The notes beneath the pieces were generated by a model. The model saw nothing but the letters and a program-made list of their open reading frames with translations. It was not told the origin of the DNA and ran no database searches. The position numbers and the translations under genes are program-made. Positions 35,490 through 44,085 of a stretch of 64,000 nucleotides of DNA are shown piece after piece. This stretch comes from UBA7803 sp034522075 (GTDB lineage Bacteria > Pseudomonadota > Gammaproteobacteria > Pseudomonadales > Azotimanducaceae): positions 186,001 through 250,000 of the forward strand of contig JAXHLO010000035.1 in the NCBI GenBank assembly GCA_034522075.1, in the 5' to 3' direction. Position 1 is the first letter of the stretch. Every line of letters begins with the position of its first letter.

Positions 35490-36602
35490 ATGAAAATTCG
35501 GCAATCGGCCGCTATGGCCGCGGCATCACTGACCGGTCTGCTCTGCTGGGCCGCGGCCCAGGCTGACAGCCTGACTGAGGGCTGGAACAGCATCGAACCC
35601 GGCGGCGACACCGTATGCTCGGACGGTTCGGGCTACCGCTTTTTCGTTCGCCCCGGTGACTCGCGCAAACTCGTCGTCTACTTTCAGGGCGGCGGCGCCT
35701 GCTGGTTCGCCGGGAACTGCGACACCCACCTGGAACCCAGCTACAAGCCCCGGGTTGCCGAGGACGAGCCCGAACGCTACCGCGGCATCTTCGAGTTCGA
35801 CAACCCGGACAATCCCTTCGCCGACTACAGCGTGGTGATGGCGCCCTATTGCACGGCAGACGTCCACCTGGGCGACAACGTGGCCACCTATGCAGCGCCG
35901 GCTGGGGAGGATCACCAGCCGCATCCGGTGACCATCCGCCACAAAGGCCTGATCAATGCCCAGGCCGTGCTCGACTGGACCTACGAGCACTTCAGTGCCC
36001 CGGCAGAGATCTTCGTCACCGGGTCCAGCGCCGGCGCTATTCCATCGCCCTACTACGCCTGGAAGATTGCCGATCACTATACCGATGCGCGCATCGCGCA
36101 ACTCGGCGACGGTGCCGGCGGCTATCGCCGCAGCGCTGCTGATACCTCCGACCGTCTGGCGCGATGGGGCACCCTGGAGCATCTGGCGCAGTATCCGGAG
36201 TTCGCCGACATGACCGAGGCCGAATTCACCTATGAGCATCTCTACATCGCTGCGGCAAAACGCCATCCGCAGATTCTGTTCGCTGAATACGACGCTGCCG
36301 AAGACGCCGTGCAGAAGCGTTTTCTGGCCATGAGCGGCGCGGACACCGCAACCCTGCGCGACCTGTTGCTGGCCAATCACGCGGACATTCGTGCGGAGGT
36401 AGACAACTTCCGCGCCTACGTGGCCGGCGGCGACTCGCATACGATCCTGGCGCGCCCCGAGTTCTACACCTTTCAGGTGGACGGCCGGCGTATCCGTGAC
36501 TGGGTTGCCGATCTGGCGGCTTTCAGAGACGTGAGCGACGTGGTCTGCCGGCAGTGCGCGGAAGCCGAACTGACAGCCGGCGCCACTCCCGGCAACCCGT
36601 GA
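35490..36602 (+). CDS. pectinacetylesterase-family secreted hydrolase
   Basis: This 370-residue protein has a signal peptide (MAAASLTGLLCWAAAQADS) and the pectinacetylesterase/Notum fold: VVYFQGGGACWFAGNCD forms the oxyanion region, and FVTGSSAGAIPSPYYAWKIA gives the nucleophile Ser in a G-x-S-x-G motif. It would hydrolyse an ester; bacterial members need not act on pectin. ATG 35490 follows CGGGGAGAGTC. It overlaps the following MFS gene (GTGA), so the two are co-translated. Confidence 0.82.
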   Translation: MKIRQSAAMAAASLTGLLCWAAAQADSLTEGWNSIEPGGDTVCSDGSGYRFFVRPGDSRKLVVYFQGGGACWFAGNCDTHLEPSYKPRVAEDEPERYRGIFEFDNPDNPFADYSVVMAPYCTADVHLGDNVATYAAPAGEDHQPHPVTIRHKGLINAQAVLDWTYEHFSAPAEIFVTGSSAGAIPSPYYAWKIADHYTDARIAQLGDGAGGYRRSAADTSDRLARWGTLEHLAQYPEFADMTEAEFTYEHLYIAAAKRHPQILFAEYDAAEDAVQKRFLAMSGADTATLRDLLLANHADIRAEVDNFRAYVAGGDSHTILARPEFYTFQVDGRRIRDWVADLAAFRDVSDVVCRQCAEAELTAGATPGNP

Positions 36603-37883
36603 CGGCCGGCAGCCAGGCAGTCGGCGGCCGCACCTGGTTTTACGGCCACCTGCTGGCCGGTTACGCCTTCGCCATGGGGTTTCTGGCCTCGGCTTTCTTT
36701 CTGCATTCCCGCGGCATCTTCTTCCCTTACTGGATGGCCGAGTTCGGCGTCGGTAAATCGGAAATATCCCTGGCCGTCACGCTGACGCTGTTCACCGGCG
36801 CCTGCTCGGCGCCGCTGGTCGGCCATTTTCTGGGCGTCTATCCCGTTCGTACAGTTGTCACAACCGGCTGCCTGTGGCTGACCATCGGCTATATCGCCAT
36901 GCGCTTCACGGAGGGCTTCCTGCCGTTCCTGATCATTCTGCTGGTGTTTCAGAGCCTCGGCTGGACCTGTGTGGGCCCGCTGTCCCAGACCAAGCTCATG
37001 GTCAACTGGTTTACCCGCAACCGCGGCATGGCACTCGGCATCGCCATCATGGGCATATCCGTGGCCGGCATTCTGGTTCCGCCCATCGCTACGCTGCTGG
37101 CCGACACGCTGGGCTGGCGCGATACCTACACACTGTACGCGGTGATCCTGCTCGCAATTGCCATTCCCGCCACGCTGTTTCTGGTGAAACAGGACCCCGC
37201 CGACGTGGGGCAGTTTCCCGACGGCGACCCCGCCCCGCTGCAACCGGCCGGCCGCTGCCACGAGCCCGGGCACGCCGTCGGAACAGGGTCTGCTGGCGAC
37301 CTATCGGGAGTTTCTGACCTCCAAAGCCTTCTGGAGCGTGGTGCTGACGTTCGGCCTGATGAACGGGGTGTACAGCGCCATGATCACCCATCTGCCGAAC
37401 TACCTGAGCACCGAGCGCGCCTTCTCGCTGCAGGACGCCGCCTGGGTACTCAGCGCCGCCGGCGGCGCCGCCATTGCCGGCAAGCTGGTATTCGGCTATC
37501 TGATGGATCACATGAACGCCAAAGGCACGGTGCTGTTCGCCGTCGCCTCCTACTTCATCTCGACCCTGGTGTTCATGAGTGCCGAAGCCTACGTGCCGGT
37601 GCTCGTGGCTGCCGTGCTGTTCGGTCTGGGCTTCGGCGGCATGGTGCCCGTACGCTCGGTGCTGCTGTCGCGGCTGTTCGGGGTACGCAAGTTTTCCCGG
37701 GTCAACGGCCTGCTGTCGTTCTTCCTCGCACCGGCCACGTTCTGGGTCTTCATCACCGGCTGGGTGGCGGACACTACAGGCAGTTATGTTGCCGCCTTCC
37801 AGGTCTGGGCCGGGGCGTTTCTGCTGGCCGCGTTGATCACTTCCCTGGTACGGCTGCCGAACCGTGAGGACGCTGTGGACTGA
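36599..37883 (+). pseudogene. OFA/monocarboxylate-type MFS transporter, one frameshift
   Basis: The protein is a 12-helix carrier of about 428 residues. GTG 36599 begins VTAGSQAVGGRTWFYGHLL; first-half helices include YWMAEFGVGKSEISLAVTLT and MVNWFTRNRGMALGIAIMGI. At about 37255, in the loop between the two halves, the frame is lost; SEQGLLATYREFLTSKAFWS and the rest of the carrier (through VRLPNREDAVD) read in the next frame. A single-base indel in a hydrophilic loop is the simplest explanation. It forms an operon with the esterase. Confidence 0.8.
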
Positions 37884-37917
37884 GACGACCTCGCGGACGG
37901 CGCCCCGGTGATTTGCA

Positions 37918-39930
37918 ATGCTTTCGACAACTGCCCATGATTGTGCATGCATGAGTGAGGAAACGGGCCCAAGCATCAAGTCCAGCTCCGGAATACACCC
38001 CCCGGTATTTCTGGGCTCGACCGTTCTGATTTTTGCATTCGTCGTCTTTGCGGCGTCGATGCCGGATTTCGCCGGCATTGTTTTCAACAGCGTACAGAAC
38101 TGGATCGTCGACACCTTCGGCTGGTTCTACCTGCTGGTGGTGAGCACGTTTCTGGTCTTCTCCATCTGTCTGGCCCTCGGCTCCTATGGCCAGATCAAAC
38201 TCGGTCCCGATCATTCCGAGCCGGACTTCAGCTATACCTCCTGGTTCGCTATGCTGTTCTCGGCCGGTATGGGCATCGGCCTGCTGTTCTTCGGTGTGGC
38301 CGAACCGGTGATGCATTTCGTCGCGCCGCCGGTGGGCGAAGGCGGCACAATAGATGCCGCACGCAATGCCATGGCTCTGACCATGTTTCACTGGGGCCTG
38401 CACGCCTGGGCCATCTATGCCGTGATCGGCCTGTCGCTGGCCTACTTCGGCTTTCGCCACAACCTGCCGCTGACCATTCGCTCGTCGTTGTATCCGCTCA
38501 TCGGCCAACGCATTTACGGACCCATCGGCGATGCCGTGGACATCTTCGCCGTGCTCGGCACCATGTTCGGTGTGGCCACATCGCTGGGCCTGGGCGTCAT
38601 GCAGATCAATGCCGGCCTCAGCTATCTGACCGGTGTGCCCGAGAGCATTACGGTGCAACTCATACTGATCGGCGCGATAACCATGGCGGCCACTGTATCT
38701 GTCGTGGCTGGACTGAAAGCGGGCATCAAACGGCTGTCGGAATTGAACCTGATTCTGGCGGGGCTGCTGATGCTGTTCGTTCTGCTGGCCGGCCCAACCC
38801 TCTATCTGCTGCAGACGCTGGTGCAGAATACGGGTGCATACCTGAGCTCCATCGTCGATCTGTCGTTCAAGCTCTATGCCTATGAGCCCACCGAATGGAT
38901 CGGCGGCTGGACCTTGTTCTACTGGGGTTGGTGGATGGCCTGGTCGCCGTTCGTCGGCATGTTCATCGCGCGGGTATCGCGCGGCCGTACCATCCGCGAG
39001 TTCGTCTTCGGGGTTCTGTTCGTCCCCGTAGGCTTCACCGCCATGTGGATGACTTTCTTCGGCAACACGGCCATCAGCATGGAACTCGGCGACCAGGCCG
39101 GCATCATTGCCGGTGCCGTGGCCGAAAACGTACCCGTCGCCCTGTTCACCATGCTGGAGCAATTGCCTTTCAGCACGCTCACGTCCGGCATAGCCACGCT
39201 GCTGGTCATCACCTTCTTCGTCACGTCATCCGACTCCGGCTCGCTGGTCATCGACATGATCACCTCCGGCGGTAACGAAGATCCGCCGGTGTGGCAACGC
39301 ATCTTCTGGGCAGTCAACGAAGGCATCGTCGCAGCCGTGCTGCTGCTCGCCGGCGGCCTGGCCGGACTGCAGACGGCCGCCATAGCCGGCGCCCTGCCGT
39401 TTTCCTTCATCATGCTGCTGGTCTGCTACGGGCTGCTGCGCGGTCTGCAACTCGAAGGGCTCAAACGCCGCGCCCACGGCGTCCCGCCGCCGTTGATGGG
39501 CTCCGGCGACGGCATCCCCTGGCAGCGCATGCTGCGCAATATCGTCAGCCATTCCCGCCGCGACCAGGTCATGCGCTTCATCGACACCACGGTCAACGAA
39601 GCCCTGCTGGAGGTGGCCCGGGAACTGGAACGGCACGAGGTTCACGCGGAGCTGTCACGCACGGAAGACAGTATCGGGCTGAACGTCTATCACGACGAAC
39701 AGCCCGAGTTCATCTACGCCGTCGAAGCCCGCGGATTCCGCGTGCCGCGCTTCACCGTGACTGCTGCCCGCCAGGACAACGGCACGGGCGAACGCTACTA
39801 CCGCGCCGAGGTGCGGCTGGCGGAAGGGTGTCAGTCGTATGACGTGATGGGTTACACCAAAGAGCAGATCATCAGCGATGTGCTGACCCAGTACGATAAA
39901 CACATGCAGTTTCTGCATCTGGCTCGCTGA
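37918..39930 (+). CDS. BCCT family (betaine/carnitine/choline) transporter
   Basis: This 670-residue protein has 12 transmembrane helices and a roughly 120-residue cytoplasmic C-terminal domain. BCCT marks include YTSWFAMLFSAGMGIGLLFF followed by GVAEPVMHF, then MFHWGLHAWAIYAVIGLSLA, FYWGWWMAWSPFVGMFIARV and FFVTSSDSGSLVIDMITSGG. It would import a trimethylammonium osmolyte with H+ or Na+. The tail resembles the BetT-type C-terminal sensor. The start is uncertain between 37918 and 37951. Its stop codon lies in a tandem 11-bp repeat. Confidence 0.9.
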   Translation: MLSTTAHDCACMSEETGPSIKSSSGIHPPVFLGSTVLIFAFVVFAASMPDFAGIVFNSVQNWIVDTFGWFYLLVVSTFLVFSICLALGSYGQIKLGPDHSEPDFSYTSWFAMLFSAGMGIGLLFFGVAEPVMHFVAPPVGEGGTIDAARNAMALTMFHWGLHAWAIYAVIGLSLAYFGFRHNLPLTIRSSLYPLIGQRIYGPIGDAVDIFAVLGTMFGVATSLGLGVMQINAGLSYLTGVPESITVQLILIGAITMAATVSVVAGLKAGIKRLSELNLILAGLLMLFVLLAGPTLYLLQTLVQNTGAYLSSIVDLSFKLYAYEPTEWIGGWTLFYWGWWMAWSPFVGMFIARVSRGRTIREFVFGVLFVPVGFTAMWMTFFGNTAISMELGDQAGIIAGAVAENVPVALFTMLEQLPFSTLTSGIATLLVITFFVTSSDSGSLVIDMITSGGNEDPPVWQRIFWAVNEGIVAAVLLLAGGLAGLQTAAIAGALPFSFIMLLVCYGLLRGLQLEGLKRRAHGVPPPLMGSGDGIPWQRMLRNIVSHSRRDQVMRFIDTTVNEALLEVARELERHEVHAELSRTEDSIGLNVYHDEQPEFIYAVEARGFRVPRFTVTAARQDNGTGERYYRAEVRLAEGCQSYDVMGYTKEQIISDVLTQYDKHMQFLHLAR

Positions 39931-39964
39931 AGGCTCGCTGAAGGCTCGGTGAAAGCTCGCTGAA
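39921..39964. repeat. four tandem copies of an 11-bp unit over the BCCT stop codon
   Basis: Units at 39921, 39932, 39943 and 39954 read GGCTCGCTGAA, GGCTCGCTGAA, GGCTCGGTGAA and AGCTCGCTGAA. The BCCT TGA is in the first unit. Loss or gain of a unit would not change the protein, because the stop remains. Confidence 0.85.
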
Positions 39965-40087
39965 GGCGCCTGCCGTCTGTTCTCTCACGCCTGGTCAACC
40001 TGGTGCATCAATACTCAGCCGCTCCGGCCAATGAAATTGCAGGGTTTGTGAGACTTCTGCTCTAGTGTCTTTGTTGTGTTCTCTATA

Positions 40088-40107
40088 GACTGTACGTATA
40101 TCCAGTA
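40088..40107. promoter_or_regulatory. LexA-like SOS box
   Basis: The core CTGT-N8-CCAG at 40090-40105 departs from the CTGT-N8-ACAG consensus at one base, and the flanks (A before CTGT, TA after CCAG) also fit. It ends 16 bases before the GTG start of the DUF222-HNH gene, where bound LexA would block transcription. Confidence 0.6.
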
Positions 40108-40123
40108 CTACGGGAACACGCCA

Positions 40124-41402
40124 GTGAACACCGCCCCGCTCGTCCGCACCTCCTGCCCTCTCGACGAACTGCGAATCATCCCTGCTGACGAGCTGGCGTG
40201 AAGCCACTTCAGGCGGATGTCGGTTCCTGAAGCTGCTGGGCGAGCTCAACCTGCGCGGCGGCTGGGAGAGCCTGCGGCAATGGTGAGTGCGCGCAGTGCG
40301 CTCAACTGGCGCTGCGGCATATCGCGCACGGCGGGCGCAGGAGAAAGTGCGCGGTGGCCGACGCGCTGTGGCGTCTGCCGAAGATCGACGAGGCGTTCCG
40401 CCGCGGCGATCTGTCCTACTCCAAAGTCCGCGCGCTGACCCGGGTCGCCGGCGATGTGACCGAGGGGGATCTGGTGGCCTTCGCCCTGAAAAGCGTCAGC
40501 GTCGCAGTGCGAGGCGTCCTGCGGCGCCTGCGCAACGGCGATCCGGTGGTGTCGGCGGCCGATGCGCAGCGCCTGCACGAAGCGCGCTCACTGATCCGCC
40601 ACTTCCGCGAGGACGGCTCCGCCAGCATGACGGTGGAGCTGCCGAGGGAATCCCTGGAACTGGTGCTGGCGGCCCTGGAACGTGTCGGGGCCCGGCTGCC
40701 GGAAGACCCCAGCCGCTCCCTGTTCGCCAGGGCGGCGGATGCGCTGGTGATGATGGCGCGGGAGTCCCTGGCCGGCGAGACCGGGGCGTCATCTTCCGCG
40801 GAAGGCCATCAGGTGGTGGTTCATGTGGATGCTCGCGCCCTCTCCGGCGAAGGCGGCGAGTCCGACCTGCCGGTGCCGACGGTCGAGGCGTCTGTGCTGC
40901 CGCAATGCCGTTCCATCGGTGCCCGTACTGGTCGAGCAGAACGGCAAGGCGCTGGACGTCGGCCGCGAGCCGCGCGCGGTGCCCACGGCCCTCAAACGCG
41001 CGCTGCTGGCCCGTGACACGCATTTGTACTTTTCCCGGCTGCCATCACGAGCGGTTCCTGGAGGCCCATCATGTGCACCACTGGGCCGATGGCGGAGAGA
41101 CCAGCCTGGAGAACCTGCTGCTGGTCTGCAGCACTCACCATACCTTGATCCATGAGGGCGGGTTTTCCGTGCAACGGCGCCGCGATGGAAGCTGCTGCTT
41201 CGTCCGTCCGGATGGCCGGCCGGTGGAGGCGCCTTCCGCGGAAGATGGAACTGTCGTTCGGGAGAGTCGGGCCGTCTACCGGACTCCGTCACAAGCTGAT
41301 CGGTACCGCCTGCAAGCCCGGATGGCGATTCACGGACAGCCCGGCACACTTGGAACTTCTGCGGCCCCATACGCGTCGCCCGGGCCGCTGTCGCATAGGT
41401 GA
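40124..41402 (+). pseudogene. DUF222/HNH endonuclease (13E12-like), multiply frameshifted
   Basis: From GTG 40124 (NTAPLVRTSCPLDELR) pieces of one protein appear in changing frames: LGELNLRGGWESLRQW near 40240, then VADALWRLPKIDEAFRRGDL, VAGDVTEGDLVAFALKSVSV and VELPRESLELVLAALERVGA in one frame from 40354. From about 40900 the pieces are VPTALKRALLARDTH and the HNH core ERFLEAHHVHHWADGGETSL, then ENLLLVCSTHHTLIHEGGF in others. The order and total length match a DUF222-HNH nuclease of about 425 residues. These are often multicopy, mobile-like genes. Any product here would be truncated. Confidence 0.8.
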
Positions 41403-41490
41403 ACGCCAGCAGGATCCCGTATGGTGCTCTACAGATTGATGCGCGCATGACTGTCATTGCTCCTCGGAAACGTCTGGGTCAGCAGCTACC

Positions 41491-42588
41491 TTAATGCGGA
41501 AGATCCCGCGGCACCATCACAGGCCGGTCGGCCCAGCGTTCGAACCGCCGGGTGAGACGTTCCAGATTCTCCGCCCACCACGCGGCGTTACCTGCCACCG
41601 CCGTGCGGCTGTTCTCCTCCGCCGTGGGCAGCAGCCGGCGCACTTCGGGATCGATGAGCGGCATGGCGGAGCGGCGCACGGGGCCGTAGGGAATGTAGCG
41701 CATCTGATTGGCCAGGCTCGCGGTGGAGGTGGCGAAACGGATGAAATCCAGCGCCTGATCCTGATTGGGCCCGTTGCGGGGCACGCCCCAGACGTCATAG
41801 AACCACACCTGATGGTCCCAGAGAATCTCAAAGGCACCGCCGCGCTGCACCGCATCGTAAACCCGGCCGCTGTAGACCGAAGACATGGAAACCACGCCGG
41901 TCTCGAGCATGCGTACGGCTTCTTCGCCGCTGCGCCACCACTCGATGTAGGGCTTGAGGCGAGTAAGCACGGCAAAGGCCCGGTCCTCCCCGGCCCGGGT
42001 GTCGAGCACGTCGTAGACCCGCTCGGGGGGCACGCCGTCGGCGATGAGCGCCCACTCCAGGTTCACCTTGGGCGAGCGGCGCATGCCGCGGCGCCCGGGA
42101 AAGCGCTGCACATCGAAGAAATCCTCGAGTTGCTTGGGCCGGGGCGACAGGCGCTCGCGGTCATAGGCCACCACGGTGGCGGCCACTACATTGCCCACCC
42201 CGCAACGGGTGAGCGTGCCGGGCACGAAGTCTTCGTCAGCCGGGGTGCCGTCGGGGGCCGGCGGCAGCATGCCGTGATCGATCTCCATCAGCAGACCTTC
42301 CTCGCAGGCACGAATGGCATCGAACAGCTCGAGATCCACCACGTCCCATTTGACGTTCCAGGCGCGAACCTGATTGCGGATCTCGTCGATGCCGCCGTCG
42401 TATTGCAGCACGGCGACGTCGACACCGCGGGCCTGCTCATAGGGCCGGATGAAACCGAGCACCTGACTCTTCACATAGGCACCGTCCCAGGTGACGAGAT
42501 TCAGACTGCGCTGACTCTCCGCGAGGGCCGTGGGGGCCAGCGCGAGGAGCAGCCAAGCCGCCAGCCGGCGGAGGGGTTCATGTCCCAT
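41491..42588 (-). CDS. periplasmic ABC-type solute-binding protein, PotD-like
   Basis: This 365-residue protein has a signal peptide (LRRLAAWLLLALAPTALAES) and a family 1 / spermidine-putrescine binding fold: SLNLVTWDGAYVKSQVLGFI, WDVVDLELFDAIRACEEGLL, GVGNVVAATVVAYDRERLSP, FPGRRGMRRSPKVNLEWALI and PNQDQALDFIRFATS. Polyamine or a related cation is the likely ligand by similarity. No permease or ATPase gene accompanies it. It begins 8 bases after the porin gene stop, so both are likely on one transcript. Confidence 0.8.
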   Translation of the reverse strand: MGHEPLRRLAAWLLLALAPTALAESQRSLNLVTWDGAYVKSQVLGFIRPYEQARGVDVAVLQYDGGIDEIRNQVRAWNVKWDVVDLELFDAIRACEEGLLMEIDHGMLPPAPDGTPADEDFVPGTLTRCGVGNVVAATVVAYDRERLSPRPKQLEDFFDVQRFPGRRGMRRSPKVNLEWALIADGVPPERVYDVLDTRAGEDRAFAVLTRLKPYIEWWRSGEEAVRMLETGVVSMSSVYSGRVYDAVQRGGAFEILWDHQVWFYDVWGVPRNGPNQDQALDFIRFATSTASLANQMRYIPYGPVRRSAMPLIDPEVRRLLPTAEENSRTAVAGNAAWWAENLERLTRRFERWADRPVMVPRDLPH

Positions 42589-42596
42589 GAGCCGCC

Positions 42597-43976
42597 TCAC
42601 CAGTAATACCCGATGTTGAGATTGACCCGCGTGTGCCACTCGTCGTCGCCGCCGCCGGCCAGCGAACCGTCCTCGAAGAACGGCATATTGCTGGCCTGAA
42701 TGACGTCCAGGTAGGTGAACAGCGAACCGACGCCAATGGCACAGCCGGTAGTGTTGAGCTGGGAGTCTTCGAACCCGGCGGTATCTTTGAACAACCGCGA
42801 GTAGTCGTTGTAACAGGTGATCTGGTCGATGGCGCGCCACGGCACGTTGAAGTTGTAGGCCAGATTGGCAACCAGCACGTCCGCGTCACTGACCACATCG
42901 TAACCGGCAGCGAACGCGCCCATTCGCACGATGCTGTCATCGACGCCGGCGGTATTCTTTGGCGCGTAGTCATAGCGGGCGGCCTGCAGCTGCACGTTCC
43001 AGCGCCCACAGCGGCTGTCCAGGTGGGCGGCGGCGGCCCAGGTCGTGCCGCTGTCGTCGGTATCGGCGTTGTAGAGCTGGCCGCGCTGGCCGGACAGCCC
43101 CACTTCGTGCTCACACCCGCTGCCGGCACCGAAGGTGCGCGCCAGGCGCAGATTGAAACGGTTGATCTCTTCGTTCTGCTGTTCTCCCTGGCGCACCAGG
43201 TCGAAGCCGTAGCGATTGACGCTGGTCGGGTCGCCGAGCTCTTCGCTCTTATAGAAAGCCGCCTGAGTGTTCCAGGGCCCGTCATCACGCGTGTACTTGA
43301 CGCCGAGGTCGTAGTCATCGGCCAGGCCCAGATAATACGGCACACCGAACCAGTAGTTGTGGGAGGCGAACGGCAGAATGCCGAACGGCACCTTATGAAC
43401 CCCGACCTGCACCTGGTCGCCACCGTCAAATTCGTAACCCACCCAGCCGTGGTGCAACGTATCCATGAACGGGTACCAGCGGTACTCGGCGGATATCAGC
43501 AGATTGCGGTATTCACCGTCGATGCCGAGGCGAAACAGATCGAATCCGCTCTCGCCGCGCTTGCTCTCGGAACTGCGCTCGAAGTCGCGGAAGAAGGCGT
43601 TGAAGCGCACAGCACCGCCGATGTGAATGTCGGGTTCATCTTCCACCGCGACTGCCTCCTCGCGCTCGGCACCCGGCGCCGCGGCACTCAATACCTCTAC
43701 GCTCAGGGGTTCTTCAGCGGGAGCAGCTTCCGGTTGGGGCGTCTGAGCATCCACCTGAGGCGAACGGGCGAGCTGTTCCTCCAGGCGGGCAAGACGTTCG
43801 GTCACAGCCGCCAGTTCCTGCTTGAGCCGTTCGATCTCGGCCTGAGTGTCTTCGGCCGCCTGCAGCGGCGTGGCCATCAGGGCAGCCGCGCCGGCGAGCA
43901 GCGCGGCAGATACCGGCGCACGGGCACAGAGCAGGCGGGCACAAAGACTGCGCAGGCGTAAACATCGGTTAACCAT
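42597..43976 (-). CDS. OprP/OprO-like outer-membrane porin
   Basis: This 459-residue protein has a signal peptide (ALLAGAAALMATPLQAAED). A coiled-coil trimerisation segment follows (TQAEIERLKQELAAVTERLA, then RLEEQLA), with a Pro/Glu linker, then a barrel with ESGFDLFRLGIDGEYRNLLI, GVHKVPFGILPFASHNYWFG, and a terminal aromatic strand NLNIGYYW. Four cysteines in the barrel half could form disulphides (GSGCEHE, SRCGRW, ITCYND, TTGCAIG). The substrate is unknown. It precedes the solute-binding gene and is divergent from the dehydrogenase gene at 44086. Confidence 0.78.
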   Translation of the reverse strand: MVNRCLRLRSLCARLLCARAPVSAALLAGAAALMATPLQAAEDTQAEIERLKQELAAVTERLARLEEQLARSPQVDAQTPQPEAAPAEEPLSVEVLSAAAPGAEREEAVAVEDEPDIHIGGAVRFNAFFRDFERSSESKRGESGFDLFRLGIDGEYRNLLISAEYRWYPFMDTLHHGWVGYEFDGGDQVQVGVHKVPFGILPFASHNYWFGVPYYLGLADDYDLGVKYTRDDGPWNTQAAFYKSEELGDPTSVNRYGFDLVRQGEQQNEEINRFNLRLARTFGAGSGCEHEVGLSGQRGQLYNADTDDSGTTWAAAAHLDSRCGRWNVQLQAARYDYAPKNTAGVDDSIVRMGAFAAGYDVVSDADVLVANLAYNFNVPWRAIDQITCYNDYSRLFKDTAGFEDSQLNTTGCAIGVGSLFTYLDVIQASNMPFFEDGSLAGGGDDEWHTRVNLNIGYYW

Positions 43977-44085
43977 GGCACCTACCATAAACGGCTGGAC
44001 GGCTGTTGCAACTGTGAACCCGGACTTGGCAACACCTGCCCGCCGGCCGCACACTGAAACCCCTGTATCGCTCGAGGCCGTCGTC

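Noticed and set aside
37089..39162. long minus-strand frames opposite the MFS and BCCT genes
   Set aside because: They are His/Gln/Gly-rich shadows of membrane-protein codons and have no known family.
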